This document shows, piece after piece, positions 46,661 through 58,883 of a DNA stretch of 64,000 nucleotides. Below the pieces are notes generated by a model. The model was given only the letters and a program-made list of their open reading frames with translations, was not told the origin of the DNA and made no database searches. The stretch covers positions 4,819,001 to 4,883,000 of the forward strand of contig BSBN01000445.1 in the NCBI GenBank assembly GCA_027924645.1, in the 5' to 3' direction. The position numbers were made by a program, and so were the translations under genes. The stretch is from Cunninghamia lanceolata. Its lineage: Eukaryota; Streptophyta; Pinopsida; Cupressales; Cupressaceae. How positions within the stretch are numbered: position 1 is the stretch's first letter; the number at the start of each line of letters is the position of its first letter.

Positions 46661-47107
46661 TGTTGATGTTTTTAGCTTCTGTCGGATCCTTCTACAGGCC
46701 GACCAATTAACATTGTAATGAGCCGACTGCTTGTGAAAGGGTGCATCCCTCACATATACATATATATATACAAGGTCATTGCTCTCTCAATACTACACAT
46801 ACAATTACAAGATTAATTCACAAGGTAGAGCAGACTTCTAAGGAGCAGATTAAGTTATTTCAAGATCAAATCAGATTTATCAAGTGTGGACTTATTCATT
46901 GTGCTTCAAGAAGTGAAGCCATACCTGTAGGCCTTGGATTTGGCCATTGTAAAGCAGATTGCTGTTCTTATCATTCAATATATAAGAGATATATTGTTGC
47001 TGGGTTTTTCCCCTCAAGTTGGAGGGTTTTCCCAGGGTATCTTGTTGTGTTCATTGTTCATTGTGTTGCATTTTCTGATTGCTTTAAATCTGATTATAAA
47101 ACTAACA
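46661..47107 (+). repeat. 3' LTR of Copia-2
   Basis: 447 bp. Compared with the 5' LTR it lacks the 18-bp duplication and has about four substitutions by eye (for example GGCCGACC versus GGCTGACC, GCTGTTC versus GCTATTC). Confidence 0.95.
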
Positions 47108-47112
47108 CTCAC
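47108..47112. other. Target site duplication CTCAC, right copy (Copia-2)
   Basis: Matches 41674-41678. Confidence 0.93.
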
Positions 47113-47130
47113 ATGAGTTAATTTAAAAAA

Positions 47131-47306
47131 GATTTCACTCCATAATTGACCAAGTTTTTCTATTTTTCTATCCATTTGGCTTCCATGAATTTATTTATTT
47201 TTTGTTTAACATGATAAAGATTTCACTCCATAACTGTCCAAGTTTTTCTATTTTTCTATCCATTTGGCTTCCACGAACTTATTTATTTACACATTTTATA
47301 AATTTT
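47131..47306 (+). repeat. 88-bp tandem duplication
   Basis: gatttcactccataa starts at 47131 and again at 47219, and the units share caagtttttctatttttcta and tccatttggcttcca. They differ by a few bases. It lies just right of Copia-2. Confidence 0.88.
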
Positions 47307-47399
47307 GTTTACTTAGAAATCTGAATGTTTTAGCCCCTACTGTGAGTGTAGAACGCCTCTCGGCGTAATCATGTCCGGAGATTATGCTTTTATGGATAA

Positions 47400-49700
47400 T
47401 CCTAGCATTTCTAGCTAATAGATCATTGCCAACAGCAACTTCAAACTAACATTATGTTCTTTCTTATTGAGAATCCAAATAATGATGGAAAATCATGACA
47501 AACTTGTAATTAGCAACTAAACCCGGTATTTTGACAATCTTAAATACAAATATCCTAATCCTACGAAGTTATACAGTGAGGAAAGACCGACACTTATCCT
47601 TCTCCCCGAGAAGGCAAAATAAGGTTTGTGTAACGAAAAACAAATGGACACGGTGCTTGTAAACATCAGATAATCTAAAACAGAAGCTTGAAAAAAAACA
47701 CAGCTTTCTGGTTACTATTATATTGCCGTGTTATAAACATTTTATTGCAATGAAACAATCGACCTAATGACGAAGAAAAGCAAATATAATTTGCTCGATT
47801 TCGTAGGAGCAAAATAAACCCCTGCAATAAGCCAGCAGACACTCTACTCTTGATCTTCGTACCACATTCTATCCTTACGACCCCACTAGGTAATAGCCAT
47901 GGCTATGCTTTATTCATTAAAATGTGGCTATAGAATTCGTCTCTTCTAGTTGCATTAAGGTTGAACATGATGCATATGTTCCAAATATTCCAATATGCCT
48001 TAATCCTGTTTGCTTCTATCTACGTGAAAAATGAATTTAAAATTTCAAAGTTTTCCCCATGGAGATTATAAACAAATATAAACAGCAGGCACCTTGATAG
48101 CCTACTGCTCTTCGAGTGAGTATTAGCTTATTTTCAACAAGCCAAAGTCAAGAAAGAACGAATCCTAAGGAGGCGCCTTGCAGAAAAGCCTAAGGATACT
48201 TCATATAAAACTAGTTAAGATAAATATGATATTTTATATAAAACTATACTGGTTAACCTAAGTTTCAACAGCAAAATATCATAACAGTAAGACAATTTAA
48301 AGGCAGAAATGGCGCTCACAAGGGGCTGAAGTAAATAGCCAACACATTATGCTTTTATTTGGGCATCCAAAGTTTCCATAAACAAACGCTGTGCGGGCTG
48401 TTTAAGCTCTTACCTCACAGGATTGTCCAAAAAATGAAATTTCAAGCAGAAAACTTAAAGTTTGCCATTCTGTTACATAAATACATATTGCAAACACCTT
48501 GAAGCTCACAGATTACCTAAAATACATAGGTGCTGGCATTTTTAGTATTTCTTCTTTACAAAAAATGTGATGGTTACGACTCATGGGGATGCTGAGCCAC
48601 ATATGCGGATGTTCTATTTAGTCGACTTCATGTTTGGGGGATTAAAAGCACCACTCTAAAAAGTATATTTCCATATATATTACTAGACAGGGTTTCTGAA
48701 ATTTTAGCCATTATTGAATATTAAGGACTTCAGAACAAATCAACGGCAAACCCTATATGGCAAAATGAAAGACTGAGCATTCATTCGTGAAATTTATAAA
48801 ACAATATACGACTTTACAAAACCCTAAGAAAGTGGTCGAAAATAATATCCATAATAACCAAATCGAAGCCCATAAAGCTAATATATATATATCGATAAAA
48901 GAAAACAAACTGTAGAACAGGGAAAAATAGAAATGTACATACCTACCAGAGCGAATGTCGTCCCTCATGAATGAAATCCTGAATCAGGGACCAAATTAAC
49001 GAAAACCGTCAACCTCGAATAAGTACGTAACTGAAACTCGGATAGTGATGGAAAACAATGATCTTGACGCCCTAAATTCCTGGAACTGAAATTTCCAGGA
49101 TAGCTTCATGTCGTAAGTGAAACCAACATTAATGAAGCCAAATCTACAAACTGGTTCTTTTACCTAATAAAGAGGCTGTCAGATCTGTACTTTTGTCCGG
49201 TAACAAGATATACATTTTAAAAATGATATTAAAGCACCAATACCTAGAGATTGAACACAAAATTCGTACGTGAGAATAGATGGTTAGATTGCTACCTAAC
49301 CAGAGTGTCCAGCTGACGAAAATCTCGCCGTTTGCTCCGCAATCTACATGAGAACTTAGATATTACAAGCAGTAGATAAATAGTAACCTACTCGAAAAAA
49401 GCTCTCACGGCTTGCAACTTGATCTGAAGACTTCTTAGCCTTGAACGTACTTTTAAATGCAAGAATCCTCCCATATCTTGTCCTTCACCAAGGACAACAT
49501 AAACCCTAAGCTTGCTTATTTCCTGACCGGTAAACAGTACTCTTCTTCCTAGTCTGCTTGATTCGAGTGGGAATGAACCCAATGCAAAAAAAAATCCATT
49601 TAATACCTTGGTGGGCCTATTAAACATATTTTCAAATTTCAGGCCCAAAAAATTGACGGTGTACATGCATTCCAAGCCCTCCGTTGAATCTACACCTTAC
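47400..49700 (-). other. Possible 5' part of a host gene on the minus strand (unresolved)
   Basis: On the minus strand there is an AGGGTTT-containing leader-like stretch (about 49500), strong donor-like sites (TGTGAG|GTAAGAGC at about 48415; GCTCTGGTAG|GTATGTAC at about 48945) and acceptor-like pyrimidine-AG sites (CTGTTCTACAG at about 48910; TTTCAGTTCCAG at about 49085). A short ATG frame, MRDDIRSG, ends at one donor. I could not chain these into a recognisable protein. It may be a gene with 5' untranslated introns, a non-coding RNA, or chance. Confidence 0.25.
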
Positions 49701-50885
49701 GTTGCCCGGTTATTTAAGTCCCTTTAGTGAACGCCTTTTCAAATGGCAGTCAACCAAGGTTTACTTTCGTGATTAAATTCAATTCCATAATAGATGCAGC
49801 AAGGACGGTTTGTAAGGCAAAAATCAAGTAGAGTGAAGCACCAAATCACCACAAAGCAACATCGAGATACACATAGACCGCACCCCATGCAAGAAAATAT
49901 GTCGACCAAAACCTATTAAGGTTGAATCAACTTTTGGAAGGAGCTCTTTCCCTGAAAAATGTGTTGATCATAAGGGATGAGGTTGGAATCATGCTCTAGG
50001 CGACTTTAACGGAATGGATGCCCCTCTATCCTTGGCTCTTAGTGAAAGAGGTTTTAGCCTAAAGCCCATGCCCCCCTATCAAGTAACTAAACTATTTTAT
50101 AAGTTTGATATAAAACCCTCCAACAACCAAAAAAAAAAAAATATTGACATGGAAGCAAATCATTGTTAACTTTTTTTAGTATCAAATGTTATATAATAGT
50201 TAGGGATCTAGTAGTCTAATTCTATTTGAATCAAACTTAGATCTAATGATAGTTAAGATTGCAATACCAAGAGAAGTGATTGATTGAGATAAATAAATTG
50301 AAATAATTGAGATATTTTATAGTATGATAGTGATTTTAATCTTTTTGATTAATTATGATAAAGAAAAATGAAAGTCAAAATCTTCATCTATATACTAGTC
50401 CATACATGGAGTCTAATATAATTGGCATACTTCAGTTCTATACTTCTATTGACTTTTAGAATTTTCTTCACTATGTTAGTACCTATGTGAAAAACTTGTG
50501 CTAAAAAACATCATTGTGGGCCTATTATAGATAGAGGGAAGCCCATTGACATCATAGTACTCAAGCCTCATGGTCAATTTGACAAGATTAAAAGCATGCA
50601 AACCACAGAATGAAAATGTTGATGTAATTAAGACTAAGTGAACTAAATTTGATCAAATATTAAGATTATGACTAATGCAAGTAAATACAAATACTTGATG
50701 ATATGAGTCAATGGTTAAAATCCTTAAATACAAGTCATATACACACAACTCCGGACCTTTGGCACGCACACACATGCTAACAAGTAACAGTTATATTTCA
50801 AGAAAGTCAGCCTGAGAAGTACGAACTTTAGAATTTAAACAAGGAGGATCATGTCCAATGTACATGACAATGGGCATGGTCTAGT
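49701..50885. other. Unassigned sequence
   Basis: AT-rich, no coding or repeat signature beyond an A run at about 50131. Confidence 0.5.
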
Positions 50886-50891
50886 CTAGGG

Positions 50892-51360
50892 ATGTAGAAT
50901 TGGTGCAGGAGCACCCCTACAAGGCAGGACATAAGTTCATTGTTCGCATGTCAGGACATCAGTCTATTTTTAGTATGTTTGACTTCATGCTGTAATAAGG
51001 TCCATGGGACCAATGCGTATGTGTTTGATCCACCTAGGAGAATGTGCAGGTAGTTAGCGTTCGTTATCAAGTTGTCTGAGCTGTCTTCTCCCAGCCGCTG
51101 GGAATCGAGTTGGTAGTACTCGTAGGATATTGCTATATATAACTCAGATCAGTTAGGGTTTGAGATCAGAGTAGTAGTTATGTTATGTTGTACTGGTGAT
51201 TGAGTGAGATCCAGAGATCAGTCCAGACATTGTGAAACATTGTTGTTCGATAGTATTGTAGAAACAGGACATTTGTGTTTCATCTAAATAAGATCTCATC
51301 AATTGCATTATCTGGTTTATCAGCTGTTTATGTTTTGATTTCTGTTCTAATTATAGGTTA
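50892..51360 (+). mobile_element. LTR-like fragment with promoter signature
   Basis: It begins TGTAGAATTGGTGCAGG, where the first 29 bases can fold back (TGTAG...CTACA). TATATATAACTC at about 51131 is followed by a leader-like region. It reads like the U3-R part of a plant LTR, but no end, PBS or target duplication was found. It passes directly into the CATCAT-rich segment that follows. Confidence 0.35.
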
Positions 51361-51399
51361 ATGGATTCTTTCAACCCTTCCACCGGTTGATTCTGTGAA

Positions 51400-52460
51400 T
51401 CGGTGGAATGGTCATGCATGTTAGTTTAGGTTGTATTTTAGTTTTCTATTTATGCATTTCATTGTGTGGGAGATCGATTGGTAGCATGCTATGAATCAAC
51501 CTAGCATCCTCATGTGCTAGGGTTTAGGAAGATAAACTGTTAAGTTTTGATCTGAAGGTGATCCGGCCCGATCATCATGTTTTCTTTGTAAAATTGTGCG
51601 GTTCTGTGAGTTTGCATGCAGCTGACGGATATACAGGGATCTGCATGTGCTTTTCCAGACGGAGTGAATCGTATCGTCATCTATGAGTATATCGCTATCA
51701 GGATCATGTTCTGAAGTTGGCAAAAATTGCATGTTTCAAGTGCATCAGGATGATATAGGTTGGATATATACTCAGTGTATATATCATCGTCAAGATCACC
51801 TTTCATGTGTATCCATCGTCCGCATATCGCTATCGCATGTAGAAGTGAAAAGGTCACCGGATATTCATTATCATGTTGTGGAGGATATAAGTGTCTTATA
51901 TCCTGTTGACATCATCATCAGGTGCATTGACATCAGCATCGGGTGCAAGTGACGTCATCGTCATCAGGATATTGCGAATATCACCCTATGCAAGTTTATC
52001 CTGCTGTCGCTAAGTGTTTTGGCATCGGTGGAAGTCATCGGCATAAAGTTTGGTTAACATCATCAGGATGTTTCAGTATGACCTGATAAGTCATATCCTG
52101 ATGCTGTTTGTTTAAAGAAGGTCGATATCAGGGTGACGTAAGCATCGAAGAAAAGGTGCATAAGGAATATCGTCATCAAGATATATGAGAGGAACCGGAT
52201 ATTTCATATCCTACTGACGAAGGGTGAAGATGATGCTAAACCTCATGATGCTGCCGATAGAGTTTGGCGCTAAGTGAATAGTGATCATCAGGAGGATAAT
52301 TGTGTTCGTCGAGTATCATGATGCTGCTGACAGGCGAAAGGCGAAAGGCGATAAGGAAGTGAACAGTAGTTAGTAGGAGGATATTTCACGCCTCTTCGAA
52401 ATATGATGATGCTGTCTGTGTTAGCAAGAAATATGATGATGATGATAAGCCGATAGGTAT
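51400..52460 (+). mobile_element. Diverged relative of the CATCAT/TGACGTCA-rich LTR
   Basis: It shares with the array LTRs the otherwise unusual mix of ATCATGATGATG, ATCAGGATATTGCGAA, CATCAGGATGTTTC, GAATATCA and one perfect TGACGTCA (51950) followed by TCGTCATCAGG. Alignment is only local. It is likely a solo LTR or truncated copy of a related family. Ends were not determined, and no gag-like ORF was seen beside it. Confidence 0.55.
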
Positions 52461-54380
52461 TACATACGGCATGTCCAAGATTTTAACATGCTAGTGGATT
52501 AATGGCTTTTCCATCCTATTTGTAAGCTTCTGTTGCGTTTCCTCTGCATCAAGAATCTTAATAAATAGACCACTCCTACTCTCTAGTAATTGATTAAGCA
52601 TATTAAAGTGATGGTTAGGGATTGGGGTCAACTAATGAGCCAAATGAGTCAAACTAAATGCTAACAGTTGCTTCAGAATACATGAACCAATTTCAAACTT
52701 CCTCAAACAATTCAAAATAACTGCCTTTTGTCTTTTACATTTATTCCATGAGCATGGGAAGTTAGGTTGTTCAAATGGTTCCTCGTCCTCAATGCAAGGC
52801 TGCCAAACGTCATAACCTTCAGGACTATTGAAAGATCATTCGACCGTCAGAACTTGAGGAAGCTATGTCTGTTTACTGGAGGATGGTTCAATGAAGAGGA
52901 TGCTATCATATATACATTGAATCCTTTGATTATGTTGACAAAATCTCAACTCTTCATTAACTACTAGATCACCCGTACATATCACTCTCCACTTGTAACA
53001 ATTGTGCCACTAATGGTTGCTAGTTGATATAGGAGAGAGAGAGAAGGGATCGTAATGATGCCCCTCTGCCTTACCATCTGATTTTGCCAATTAGTTGTGG
53101 TCATTGGAACTTCAAAAATTTCATCTGCTCTGACCAAACAGGTGCATGCAGTTGGAGCAGTTAAGCAACCTGGACCCTCTCTCAATAGGATGACACTATT
53201 GACAAGTGAAATTGAGGGAGAAATAAGGTTATTGATGCTACAAGCTTATTCTTTCCCCTAAATCCTCCATTCCTTATAAAACATTCTCTTTGTTCTTATT
53301 CTTAAATAAATAGATTTGTAGCCATGAAAACATAGACATGTTTCTTTGGAAAATGGAGAACACAAAAGACGTGGCAAAAGGGAAAACACTGCATTATAAT
53401 CACGAAGAAAAATGATGTACACTACTCATATAAATTGTTAGTGTAAATAGTGACATTATCTAACTAGTTTAACTATCACCTTTTGAAAGATTGACCTATT
53501 CACACATAAGCTTAAGCTTACTTAGGTGTAATGCCTTCCCATGAAATTTATCAATAAATGACAATAAATAATTATTCTAGTAAGAATTAATGAATAAAAT
53601 ACGATGATAAGAGGAAATTCATTTAATTCTAACTTAATAAACTTCCTATTAAACATAAGAATTATTTTATTCATCGTAAATAAAAATTTAAGATATAACA
53701 TTTCTTATACAATTTTACACATTTACAATAATTCTAATATGATCTTCCTTTCACAAGGTGGAAAATACTTTCTTAGCTCTAGTATCCTACACGGTTATCA
53801 GACCAGAATCTGCACACTAAAAGAAAACATTAGTTCCGCAAAGTCATTAAATACATAAAAGAGATATCAATTTACACAAGATAACAAGACTAAGGCCCTA
53901 AGAGGCCAACCTAAAGTCTTAGGGGCTCATGATGGCCTTGCCTACATATGCATAGCATAGAGACTTCGTAGTTTGGGGACTGGAACATACACTCACAAGA
54001 CGATAAAAACTAAACCTCTAAGAAGATATGGACTTCTTCTTAATCTTAGTTTCACATTCAATTTTTAATCCATGCTTGAGGATATAATAAGATTAGGGTT
54101 TCTCATTCTCATAAATGATCCTTTTCAAACTAATATACTAATTTCTATTATGCTTAACTAAACATGCAAATAAAAAGTTAACATTAGATAATGAAAGCAA
54201 TTACCTATTTCATCATTCTTAGGATAAGATCAATACTAATTTGGTAAACAAACATAGAATAAACTTTAATGTACAAGTAAGAAAAGATTAGAAAAGATGT
54301 TTCTTTCTCTACAATCTTGATCAATACAATCTTGTCGCCTTATATATTACTATTTCTAGAAATATTAACTTGACTAAATA
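52461..54380. other. Unassigned sequence
   Basis: No element ends found. Two short frames (52767-52967 plus; 52982-53185 minus, GCLTAPTACTCLVRADEIFE) look somewhat protein-like but are unrecognised. The rest is AT-rich. Confidence 0.4.
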
Positions 54381-54385
54381 GTTTC
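54381..54385. other. Target site duplication GTTTC, left copy
   Basis: Precedes TGTTACATCC at 54386; repeated after the other end at 58879-58883. Confidence 0.85.
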
Positions 54386-57300
54386 TGTTACATCCCTAAT
54401 TTTTGACTTGCTATACTTTTACTTTTTACTTGGGCATAAGTAAATTTGTTGTGATGTTATAGATTTATGATAGGATATGACATGGAATTATATTGAATAT
54501 CATTTATGAAATCATGGAAATGATTATGTTATTGTCGATTTAATAATTGTATTATGAGATTTGATTTACTAGTTGAATTTATTGAATAATAATGCACTGA
54601 TTACTTATTGTTTGATGACAAGTGAAACAGGATTACAAGTATCGACTCTCAGAGAAGAGAGAGAGTATCTTTTGAGAAGAGAGAGAGAGTATCTTTCAAG
54701 AAGAGAGATATAGACCTTGGAATACGAGTGGCCTATTTGCCAAATGAGTTTAGTGTTAAACGATAATGTGAACCAATGAGTCATATGAGGTAAGTCTTGT
54801 CTTGCTAGTTACTTTCGAATCTAATCAACAGGTAGTCGATATCTTGTTTATCATCTAGTCAAGTCGATGGTGAGTCGACATAGTCGTTTGTAAAGTAAAC
54901 AATGTCATAGACGTAAAACGGTTGTGTTATTCTTCTTGTGTCACTTGAGGTTTTACTGTCGCTTCTTAAATGTCAAGACATTCTCATCATGTTAGATGAC
55001 GCGAATATTGTCGACAGATTGTGATGGGGAGGTAAACTTGACCCATTCACATCATCTGAAATCCTTAGCGATCAAAATGGGACAAATAGAGGAGTTTTTA
55101 ACAACTTCGGGTAGAGGTTTTTCACAGCTATGTGATAACTAAATGAAATCTAAAATCTTGTTTTGCGTTATGCCCAATCCATTGTGATTGTCATAAAAAC
55201 ACCTTGGACATATGTTGTGAACTCTTTCCTTTTTGGAAATCGATGGATGTCGAATTTGAAGCCAAGGTGAGCAATAACCTACTTTAGTCGTTATTTGGAG
55301 GAATATGCCAAAATCACATTAGTTATATTTTGGTAAATGTGAGGTATTTCCTTATTCCTAAAAGATGTCGATATTCTCGTCGAAGCTTGAGTAGGGACAT
55401 GTTCAAGTTCTGTTTGTTTTTTATGTCTTCCATTTTGAATGAGTCTTCTTCCTTCTAGCTTAAGACTTTGAGTTATTATTGATCTAACCTTTATTTTTGG
55501 TAAGTTGGCCTTCATTTATTCTCTTGATTGACTTTAGAGACACTTTATTCATTTATAATCTACCACCTTGCAAGAGCTTAAACACCACTATTCGGTGTAG
55601 TTGCAAATTTAGAGGTTTAGAAGCCTTCATGTTTGAGTAGTGGACGGGATTGTTATGTTCACCAGCTGCCACGTCGCCATAAGGAGCTCCATAATGTGAA
55701 GTGGTCGCTAAAGGATAGGGGTCGGGTTAAGCATGCCAAAAATAGATTTCCTACTGTTTAGGCATGAACGGCAGTATGAGTGCCGAGATTCCTTCACCGT
55801 GCGAGTATGGGATGGTATTTCTTGGGAAAGAGGTTACGTAAAGAGGGGAGAAAAAGTGGTAGTTAGAGTCAGAGGAGGGGTGAAGTGACAATAGGAGATT
55901 AGGCAAAAAGGAGAGTTTTGTAACTGGGAGAGGGGTTCGATGCATTGGGGAGATAATAATCTCAGAACAACAAGCTTAACGTTGTTTCTTGTCAATACAT
56001 ATCTCTTCATTTGATGAAGTTTTAAATCACAGTCAGAGAGTAGACTTTTTGGAAGGTTGCATGAGCACCAAGGAGGAAGGCATTTCTTCATTGTCGACAC
56101 TGTTATCTTAGCAAAGTAGATAATCAGGTTCTTATCGATTTAAAAGTTTCCATTGATGCATTTATCATATGACATGACTGTATTTTGCAAGAAATAAGTT
56201 CTGTAGAAGAAGAATGCCGAAATGCATGTTTAGTTGAAAGATTATAATGATAGCATTAGTTTGGCTATGGCGTGCAAGTTTGCTTATGTCTATAATCCGC
56301 AGACTTAGCATTTCTGGCAGTCTTTTAAAATGTTGTTATGCCCCTTTACGTCATGGGAATCTATGAAGAACAAAGCTACTGAGTAAACCTATCTCTAAGC
56401 ATGCCGCTTTATATTTATAGAATCATGTTTTATTAAAGGACAAAGTGAGGACCAGTATGTGTATAGAGTTGATAAGTCATAGATTATTATGTTATAGCTC
56501 AGTTTATTTCTTCTCAAGCTCCTATCAAACCAGTGGAATTAGTTTTAATTTTGCATTAAGGATTCCTAATAGTCTTTCTTAATCTTAGTAGGAAAAATGA
56601 TTGTCAAGTTTAGGGTTTTATGTGTCCATTTCTTAGTTTTGCTCAAAAATAGACAGTAAGTTTATGACAATTTAGAGTATAGCTTAGGAGCAATCTACCG
56701 TTTGTTTTGGATAGTCAACTCAAAATGGACCATTCTATTTTGGATACCAAATCTATTGAAATCGAAGGATAGAACCTTTGGTTAGCTTAAACTTAAGTTT
56801 CCTTGGAAAAGAGAATTTGTCTTATTTAAGTAAGACTGAATCAATCTGTGTTTAGTCAAAAGAAGACTTGATGGGTATCATAGTCTTAGAAAATTAATCA
56901 ACTTGTATTAGATTATTTGTTAGACAAAACCTAAACTTGAGCCCATAGGGTAACTTATGTATACCAAACCATTTTGATTATTATATAGATCATGATTGAA
57001 GGAGTAAGTACCCTAATTATGAATGTTTATTCTTACTTGTCAGAGAAGAACTTGCAAAGTCTTAAAGATGTCTCAAAAATAGTATTCTCATGCTCTTAGA
57101 CAACTTTAGTTTTAAATGGTTATTAATGTCATTAAAGAGAATACCTTGCTCTAGGGATGTTTAAAGTGAGTGGATTTCCATACATCAACTTAGATGAAAA
57201 TACTCATTTATTTTGACTCTATATAGTTCAGTATGCAAAAAGAGAACTTTAATATGAATTCAATTGGATAGAAAATGGGGTTAGACTATCAACCAGTTAG

Positions 57301-58878
57301 AATCAAACTAAACTTGGGAGACTCTTAGACTTGGAGCCGAATTGTTTGATGTTATTTTTATTGAGGATTTCTCTTATAATTTAAAATAGATTTGTTTAGA
57401 AGTTTGAAACAACCTTTAAGTCGAAAGAAGTCTGAAAGAAAGTTGTTTATTTAATAAAAACTATTCTTTCTAGAATTGATTGTTTGATATTCCATTTTCA
57501 TGGAAAAGGAAAGACAAACCCTAGGTTGACCTAGTAGGGTAATATTATTTAATATACCTTTATGACTACTTTATGAATCAATGATAAAGGGGTAAGAACC
57601 CTAAATTTGTTCATTTATTTTTGGTGTATAAACCTATTTGATTGTTTACAATTCAACTTAAGTTTTATGTGTCGATAAGTTATGGATCTCAGCTGATGCA
57701 AGGATGCAAGGAGATACCCAAGTATAGAAAGTCATTTCTTAAGATCTTTGGAACAACGATGGCGTCTTGAGAATCTATCTAAGTCAAGAAGACTAGTTTT
57801 GAGTTAAATGAAACTCTTTAGTTAAACCTTAACTAACCTGGAAATGGTAATTATTATATTAAGACATTGAGATCATTATTTAGATGGTGATTGAAGGGTC
57901 AAGTGCCCTGACTTTGTGTAAATATTCTTACTTGCAAGAAGGGAATTAGATTCCTAGACTATATTGCTTAACCTGGGTAAGGTTATCATCTTAGTCATAA
58001 TTAATCCATATATTTTTATTATGAGACGATAAGTCGTGGACCTCAAGTATTGCAATGATGCAATGAGAGTCCTCATAAGGAAAGAAAGTTGAATAGGTCT
58101 AAGGATTGTAGATAGTGAAAGAAAACATGTTTTGGGTCGGGAAGACTTGTTGAAATCATCATGACTTCACAAGTTAAACATAGTTGACCAAGTCAAACTG
58201 TAGGAATATGATAGTATCCAAGTCAAGTTGGAGTGGGTGAACATTATGACAATGTTCATTGCGAACGTCAATTTATATTGAAAACTATGGCCATAGTAAT
58301 GCATATGTCTCTGCATACATTGTCGGTTCACTGTATCTAGATTGCACATCCTATCAGGAATCATACTTAGCTAGAGGGTATCTAGGGTTGTATGATAGAT
58401 AGAGTTGTGTAAGATACAACACTATGTACTCAGAAAGACAAATTACCACTAGTCACCTTGGTCTATACTTCTCGTGAAGGGTAGGGCCACTTCCTATGTA
58501 GAAGATGTGTGGGAGACCGCTGGTCTGTGGTTGGAGGTAAATCAATGGAAAGATACTCTCTCTCTCTAGCAGAAGACATGCCGAGGCTTGTGATAAAGAT
58601 GTCAAAATTCTGGATGCAGTATATCTCTGAGACTTGTGTTTATTGAGACTAAGTAAAACATTATCTGATTCAGGTATTTATAATTGATTTATTTTTGTAA
58701 ACATTGTACTTGAGAAAGACAATAAGGTTGATTGTATTTGTAATGAGATATCTTGTAATTGTAGTTACTCGACTATATGTTGAACAAAAGAAAAAATTTC
58801 TGTCTCATTTTTACCTTGTAAATTTACTTTATGGTGAATTTTTGGTTTTTACTATGTTTTTAGAACGTGGATGTTACA
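54386..58878. mobile_element. Giant (4493-bp) putative solo LTR
   Basis: It starts TGTTACATCCCTAATTTTTG and ends GGATGTTACA, inverted ends with one mismatch, and is flanked by perfect GTTTC duplications. No internal duplication of its ends, no PBS and no ORF above about 100 codons were seen, so it is neither a short-LTR element nor a coding transposon. A TG...CA unit with a 5-bp duplication and no internal region is the form of a solo LTR left by LTR-LTR recombination. The interior carries diverged repeated modules (56900-58100). The orientation is unknown. Confidence 0.7.
56465..58100. repeat. Diverged repeated modules inside the giant LTR
   Basis: Three related passages occur: AACCTAAACTTGAGCC...TGATTGAAGGAGTAAGTACCC (about 56930-57010), AACCCTAGGTTGACC...TGATAAAGGGGTAAGAACCC (about 57515-57600) and AACCTTAACTAACC...TGATTGAAGGGTCAAGTGCCC (about 57825-57910). 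A GATAAGT(C/T)(A/G)TGGA phrase also recurs (56470, 57675, 58027). They are too diverged to be a recent tandem array. Confidence 0.6.
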
Positions 58879-58883
58879 GTTTC
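58879..58883. other. Target site duplication GTTTC, right copy
   Basis: Matches 54381-54385. Confidence 0.85.

Larger units (their letters stand above)
41679..47107 (+). mobile_element. Copia-2, complete young Copia LTR retrotransposon
   Basis: 5429 bp from TG to CA. 5' LTR 41679-42143, PBS 42144-42158, one polyprotein frame 42226-46269 in the order gag-protease-integrase-RT-RNase H (the copia order), a 46-bp minisatellite, polypurine tract 46652-46660, 3' LTR 46661-47107 and perfect CTCAC duplications. The LTRs differ by about four substitutions plus one 18-bp tandem duplication, so the insertion is recent. The polyprotein has three stops and lacks one integrase catalytic Asp, so this copy cannot move by its own proteins. 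Confidence 0.97.
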
